Below are positions 58,833-64,000 of a stretch of 64,000 bases of DNA, in pieces. The notes below the pieces were generated by a model, which was given only the letters and a program-made list of their open reading frames with translations, was not told where the DNA came from and did not search any database. Positions within the stretch are counted from its first letter, which is position 1. Every line of letters begins with the position of its first letter. The stretch spans positions 22,068,745 through 22,132,744 of the forward strand of contig CM075102.1 of assembly GCA_037576195.1 (NCBI GenBank). The letters are read 5' to 3'. This DNA comes from Phytoseiulus persimilis (lineage: Eukaryota; Arthropoda; Arachnida; Mesostigmata; Phytoseiidae). Both the position numbers and the translations under genes were made by a program.

Positions 58833-61800
58833 AGAAAAATAGCTTGAAAATCACATCTTCCGGGACCAAACGAGCTCCTCGACTCCGAAGATAAAACAGG
58901 GGGTTATGATCTGGGTTTCGCCGGGATCGCGAGATTGCATCAAAACTGAATGAGCGGCATCTGGAAGCTGACCGAATTCTGCACACTTGGAGTACCTTAT
59001 CTTTCAGCGCCACCTGGAAGGGGAGTCATGAGCTGTCGAAGTTCAGCTCACAGAACTTCTGCGGGCACCCAATAGAAGACCTATTCCCCGCGGGCGACCT
59101 CGTCCCGTGGGTTGCCGACTGCGATGCGTCGTCATAGTGGAGATTTAGTGAAGGTACCGTCTGCTGCTGAATCCAGAGCACGGAAACGTCCAGCTCAGTT
59201 GCGATTTGGTTGCGTGAGAAATAGGACGTGCAGGGGATGGAAATTATTCGGAGATCATTCGACGCACTGCTGTAAAGAAATGACCAATCTTGACCAAAGA
59301 ACCCTTGTAAAATATTGCACCAGTGAGTGACTCAACACATGAAGGGAATGATTCGAATGAGATTAAACGAGCAACGAGATGAATGTGGATACAAGCTTAA
59401 GATTTCTGAGGAAGATCAGAGTTCCAATAAAGAGAATTCGGGAACATTCTGTTCCATCTCATTGTACTAGGGGTACAGCTCTAAACGTCAGTGATCATCT
59501 CGATCATCTCACCCACAGAAGGTACATCCGTCCTATGTTCTGCATAGTTGCCTCCGCAAAGAAGTTGAAAGACTCAAAACTAGAGGAATGAGGAGTTCAT
59601 ATTTGAAGCTTCGCCTCATTTTTCAGACAACGTCGTCGAAGTCCACCCCATGATGGAGTAAGAATCTGGGAAGGCCTGCTGACGCCGGTGGAACTCATCG
59701 GATACCATAGTTGACCTGTTTGATTATTGGAGCATTGTTTTTTTGGAGGAGCAGCTCACAAAGAAGAGACCCTATGATTGACGAAAGGAACTGGGATTGC
59801 AAATACTGCTGTCTGAAAAATTCAGCTGGAGTGTGGGGCTCATACAGATAATACCCACTCGGAAAACCTGAAGCTCATAACCTGGAAGATGCGAGAGGCT
59901 GTAGGTTTGAATGAGTTTATAATTTTACAAAGAAATGTTGTTGGAGGGAGATTTGAGAGGGGAGGGCATTCCGAAGGCAAGATGTGCGACGGAGGAAGGT
60001 GGAGTCGAACTACCAGCTGAACAGCTTCCATGTAGGTATCGATAGAATTGACAGAGGTCGGCGACCTCGCGTCGGAAGAACAGAATTCCGAAGGAGGAAG
60101 ACAGGGTGCCGCCACCGATGAGACGAACAGCACGCTTTTGTATAGAAGCTGGGATGGGGAAGCATGGGGGCGCGGCGCTCTGCGCCTATGCGAGCATTGC
60201 TCGAGTGAGGGGCGAATCGGGGTCTCATTGAGCGACAGAAGATGAGAGGGCGGAAAATAGCGCTTGGCTCGAAAAAGGAAGCCCAGCTCATGAGAAGCTG
60301 AATCAGTTCGGATATATGAATAACCCTCGAATATCGGAAATGTGTGAAACGGAGTTCTATCTGCAGGTTCTCGGATTCACAGTTTGAAGAGGGGCTTGAG
60401 AACTCCTGTATTCGAAACTTTAAAAGCACCAATCACAGAGCTTTGTTACTTCCTTTTTTCTATATGTCTGGACCAGCCACGTCCAGCAGCCTTACGGACC
60501 AAATTTCGCCCGAGCGACCAAACCGGTCCTCAAACCGGGCTCGTGGTCGATCGAAAGTCTTGCCGCTTTGGCCTGCCCACACTGAATCGGTCTTATCCAG
60601 TGATTCCGCGTCTGGCTTCAAAGTGAGCAACGATGAGATGCCCGAGGGGCTCCGGGCAGGCGTGTGAGTCCTGCTCTAGGCGAAACTGAGCGTGGGTACT
60701 AGAGAATCTTTCGAATCACTCCTAACGGCTTTCCTCAGGAGGAACCATCCCTCGAGTCAGAATTTCGAGAGATGAAGCTAAATACGCTATGATATCCCAG
60801 GAGCTGGCAGATGATGTAGGATCAGGCCATTCAGGAGAAAAATCCCAACTCAAATAATCTGCCTCAGCTCTGGATTCTGGAATGAGACGAACGGCTGGTA
60901 AACAGACGAATGGAAACCTTTGTTGACGATGTTGAGTCGCTACGGCTGCCTCAGTTTTCGGCGTGACCCGCGAAAATTTTCTGCGAAGGTGGGACCGAAA
61001 AGGGATTGAGTGTCCCCGTGGAAGCTAGCCGCATATTTGGAGGCTTTGGAATGGGCGTGCTTCAATCATGCGAAACCGGTTTGGTGCGCGTTAGGAGAAG
61101 TGAGATGCACGCCGTGTGTCGATGACCGCGAGGAAGTGCATGCAGATGATTCGCATCCGAAGATGGCTCGGAATTTCCACTGGAGCGCGAATACGGTGTT
61201 CGAAAAAGTATCGGTTGTATCTAAGACTTGTGGAGGACGTTTCATCCGGGAAGTTGAAGTCTTAAATCCATTGCGCGGATGGTACATCCGGCAGGGCACG
61301 CTCGATCCTCTAAGAATTGAAAGTTCCTGCTTGGCGTCTTGCTCCCTGAGCTGGTGATCCAGAGAATCGTGCCCTCAGATCGAATGCTATGCCCCGACGG
61401 AGTCTACCGAGAAATCTTAACACGTAGCTAATGACGTCTGGGACTTTGCTCTGGATTCAGACCGTCTAAGGGGATCATCAGTGGTCCACAGGATACCCTG
61501 TCGCTGTTGCTGTTCTCCTTGTTACGATGCGCGCTCCGCTCTCGATGGCGAAGAATGGGAAGTGCCTGGCTTTCTGCACCGACAAACACCTCCTCCCCCT
61601 TCTTCCTCTCCTTTTCTCTCCCCTCTTCCCCCCTGCTACTCTCCATCGTCTTCCTCCGCATCCTCATCCCCATAGTTCGGCCCACTGGTTGAGCCACGTT
61701 AATCGATGCTTTGAGCTTCTGTACGACTTCCCCATCCGCTGGCACCGTTTCGAAGATTCGGATGAATGGAATCAGATTCATCTGGACATCGCACGCCCCC

Positions 61801-62005
61801 CCCCCCCCCAGTATGGCTACCTTGGGAGGTTGTTAGCGAGCGGCGAGAATATGGCGAAAAAGAAACTTGTTAGCGAGGCCAGCGATGGCGGAAAGACGCC
61901 GGAATGGGCTTTAGAGAGAGGGCACCTAGTCAAGCCATGTTGTGGTTCGAAGAGGAACCCACAGACGTTTCTGTATCTTGACCTCGATCGGTACAACCTC
62001 GGCAG
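58833..62005. other. No gene recognised; likely holds exons of flanking genes
   Basis: Upstream exons of the minus-strand gene ending at 58474 and of the plus-strand gene ending at 62277 should lie here. I could not place them. A plus-strand open frame (61527-62159) spans a run of 14 C at 61796-61809 and is doubtful for that reason. Confidence 0.35.
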
Positions 62006-62277
62006 ACAATCCGTGTCGAAGTCGCTACGAGCATCTGTCGCACATTCTCAACAATCCCCGCTTCAGCCGGGGTCAGTTCTCTACGGAAGAAGTGGGAACC
62101 ATTTTCCAGAAAGGTACCTGCCACAGTCACCATTCAGTGTTTTGCGTCGAGAAAGGTGAGTTGTAAGTTTCGTACCGAATTTGTCAAGCGAACGTTCATC
62201 CTAACAGTGCTCATTGGGTCGATATCCAGCTGCCGATAGCTCCAAAAACCTTGCAAATGATTCCCAGTGCCGATAAT
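62006..62277 (+). CDS. 3' end of an unidentified plus-strand gene
   Basis: Exon 62006-62113 encodes RYEHLSHILNNPRFSRGQFS and then TEEVGTIFQK. It ends at a good donor (AAAG|gtacct) and joins in phase 1 to 62231-62277, which ends DSQCR and TAA. AATAAA lies 48 bases later. The consistent phases plus the poly(A) signal make this a plausible gene end. The antisense strand is also partly open. No family recognised. Confidence 0.35.
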
Positions 62278-62324
62278 GGATTGCACAAACTAAGATCGGG
62301 TCAATTTCGTCGGAACAATCAGAG

Positions 62325-62330
62325 AATAAA
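62325..62330 (+). terminator. Poly(A) signal of the plus-strand gene ending at 62277
   Basis: AATAAA is 48 bases past the predicted stop and about 100 bases before the start codon of the next gene, so the two genes are tightly packed head to tail. Confidence 0.4.
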
Positions 62331-62432
62331 ACCTCGGCTATACCATATCGATGTTCAGCCACCATCCAGATTAACCAAGATGGTGCTCTAGGCTCAGCTT
62401 GGATTGGGTCTCAGTTCTTCCAGGCTTGAAAC

Positions 62433-64000
62433 ATGCGAGGTCACCTCTCGGTCGTATGGAGCTTGATGCTGTTGTTGCCGGCGCAATTGCAAGCAAAACT
62501 CGGCCATCAGATTGATGAAATCTCAACGAGGGAGGAGTTCTGCGTTGAGAGGCTCCATGACCATCTGTCCAGACCGGTGGCCTTGGAGATCATCGACGGA
62601 GACGTGCTCATCGGCGAGCATAGGGGTAAGCTTGCCAAGTGAATCGTGAGGTCGGGAGATGGAAGATTTCGTGGAGGCAAGTCTTTGTAGCTCTGTGAGA
62701 ACTGGGAAATGCGCGACGGATGCCGAGGGAGGATGATCGATAGAGCGTTTTTCGCGAATCTTGGGGTACTGCACTGGCAATGGATTGCAGCAGCAAGGTG
62801 ATCCCTCACTCCCGAGCGCTTCTTTTCATCGCCCCGATGTTCCGGTCATCCACGATCTCTCAAAGCAGGAATATATCGCTAGCGTAGAGATCGGCGTCCG
62901 TAACACTCCGTCATGTAGCCGCCGTCATGCCATCGCGGCATTGGAACGTGGTGTCGTCATTTCATCTCGGTATCGTATTCCGTGATCCGGGATACTAAGT
63001 CTGATGACGCAAGTGACGAGAAGAGCATTCCAGTATTTGAGAAGCTCGGAGTCTTCATTCATCTCAACCGACCCCGTTCCTCGCTCGCCGAATCAAAGTA
63101 GCATTTCGTGGTTTGTCAGAGCGGTTTGTTGGCGAGCAACTAGTCGACTGGCTCCTAGGGCTGACAGCCATTCATTTCACTTAGGGAGGATCCAACGTCT
63201 GAATCTTAATACGGGAATCGTCTCAGACGTGGTAGATCTTTCGGGCCGTTTGCTCACTTCAAAATCATGGATGGATCACCGCGGACTCCTCTCCCTTCTC
63301 GTTGTCGAAACGTGAGTGGAAGCATCGCGCACGAATGCTGCGGTCAGAACGACACGGCTGTAAATGGAAAGCGACCGAGTCTCACCGACGAGACAGATTT
63401 AGTCATACTCTGCTTCTGCACGTACGGCGTATATTTGCAACATACATGTCGACTTTCCGCACGTGGTTTAATGTCTTATTCTTCTCGTTCCTATCTCAGC
63501 AATGAGGTTGCCCAGCCGAGGCGCACTTTGCTGCTCACATCGAGCAGGACCAGCACGGATCCAGACGCGAACCACGACACAGTAGTAACTGCCATCCCTT
63601 TTGACGAAAATGTAGGTGTGCTGAGCTCTCATGATCACCTCCCTAAAACTCAGAATGTGAGCTTGATCTGTGCCCCTCCTTCGCGGAGCCGGATCACCTT
63701 ACTGTCGCCTCTATATCGAGCATTCGCTAACCGTCCTGGTTGCATGGAGGATGTCGTATCAAACGCACCATATCCATGAGAACGGACCAGGAGAGCCATC
63801 GACTCTTCCCGTCGGAAGTTCAAACACAGTGAGTTCGGAAATGTTCTCTTCAGGGAAAACTGGACGCGGAGAAGGAATATGAACTGACCAGGGTCAGCCA
63901 GCCAAGCGATCGCTACAACGGGGGTCAGCTTCTCGCTGAGTTGGATAAAGGCTTCCTTTACCTTACGACTGGAGATGGTGCGATGAAATATCAACAATCT
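62433..64000 (+). CDS. Secreted HHIP-like protein, GSDH beta-propeller (5' part)
   Basis: A secreted protein of the glucose/sorbosone dehydrogenase fold, the family of hedgehog-interacting protein and HHIPL1/2. Exons are 62433-62625, 63185-63311, 63500-63611 and 63854 to the window edge; phases 1, 2 and 0 all agree, giving 193 codons so far. A signal peptide (MRGHLSVVWSLMLLLPAQLQ) leads straight into the propeller. RPVALEIIDGDVLIGEHRGR matches the family's RNPVAxxxxxxRxFVAEQxG, MDHRGLLSLL matches GDERGLLSLAF, and YNGGQLLAELDKGFLYLTTG matches HxGGQLLFGPDGFLYIILGDG. The N-terminal cysteine-rich domain of HHIP is absent. Whether it binds hedgeh­og or is an enzyme cannot be told. The rest lies beyond the window. 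Confidence 0.8.

Noticed and set aside
1-64000. CRISPR arrays, operons, LTR elements, Polintons or other virus-like elements
   Set aside because: No evenly spaced repeat-spacer arrays, no polycistronic gene packing, and no LTR pairs or capsid, integrase or protease signatures were seen.

Overview
The window looks like a gene-sparse stretch of an animal nuclear genome, most likely an arthropod and plausibly a mite or tick. That placement is inference. The direct signs are spliced genes with short GT-AG introns (about 65-720 bases), AATAAA signals behind several genes, animal-only gene families, a non-LTR retrotransposon and foldback repeats. There is no operon structure, CRISPR array or bacterial signal. 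Gene models below were built by eye from splice sites, reading phase and family similarity. Exon edges are therefore predictions.

Layout. At 0.5-2.4 kb there is an unplaced open stretch, a scattered inverted-repeat motif and a 45-base minisatellite that occurs as two head-to-head arrays. A TAL1/SCL-type bHLH gene lies at 3.07-4.19 kb (+), followed by a roughly 585-base foldback element at 5.10-5.68 kb. A Rap1/TERF2IP-like gene lies at about 7.6-10.5 kb (+). A cyclin B gene lies at 13.4-15.6 kb (+) with a CCAAT/CHR-like promoter, and a two-exon gene for a small cysteine-rich secreted protein at 16.4-16.9 kb (+). A LINE with an 811-codon open reverse-transcriptase frame occupies 18.6-21.1 kb (-). 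An achaete-scute-like bHLH gene lies at 31.4-32.3 kb (+).

From 21 to 31 kb and from 32.6 to 56.4 kb I see no convincing gene. These stretches hold simple repeats, palindromes, a G-quadruplex motif, a hairpin, a transposon-like terminus and a few weak exon candidates. The right end is denser: an AGPAT5-like lysophosphatidic acid acyltransferase at 56.5-58.1 kb (+), the 3' end of an unidentified minus-strand gene at 58.5-58.8 kb, the 3' end of an unidentified plus-strand gene at 62.0-62.3 kb, and the 5' half of a secreted HHIP-like (sorbosone-dehydrogenase fold) protein from 62.43 kb to the window edge.

The genes serve unrelated jobs: transcription factors, telomere protein, cell cycle, lipid synthesis, and secreted or extracellular protein. 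Nothing suggests they form one pathway. The most notable items are a likely GC-AG intron and an altered motif III in the AGPAT5-like gene, a Rap1 homologue with a long unrecognised C-terminal part, the inverted minisatellite, and the long gene-free flanks of the proneural-type bHLH gene. I did not find a clearly new biological system.
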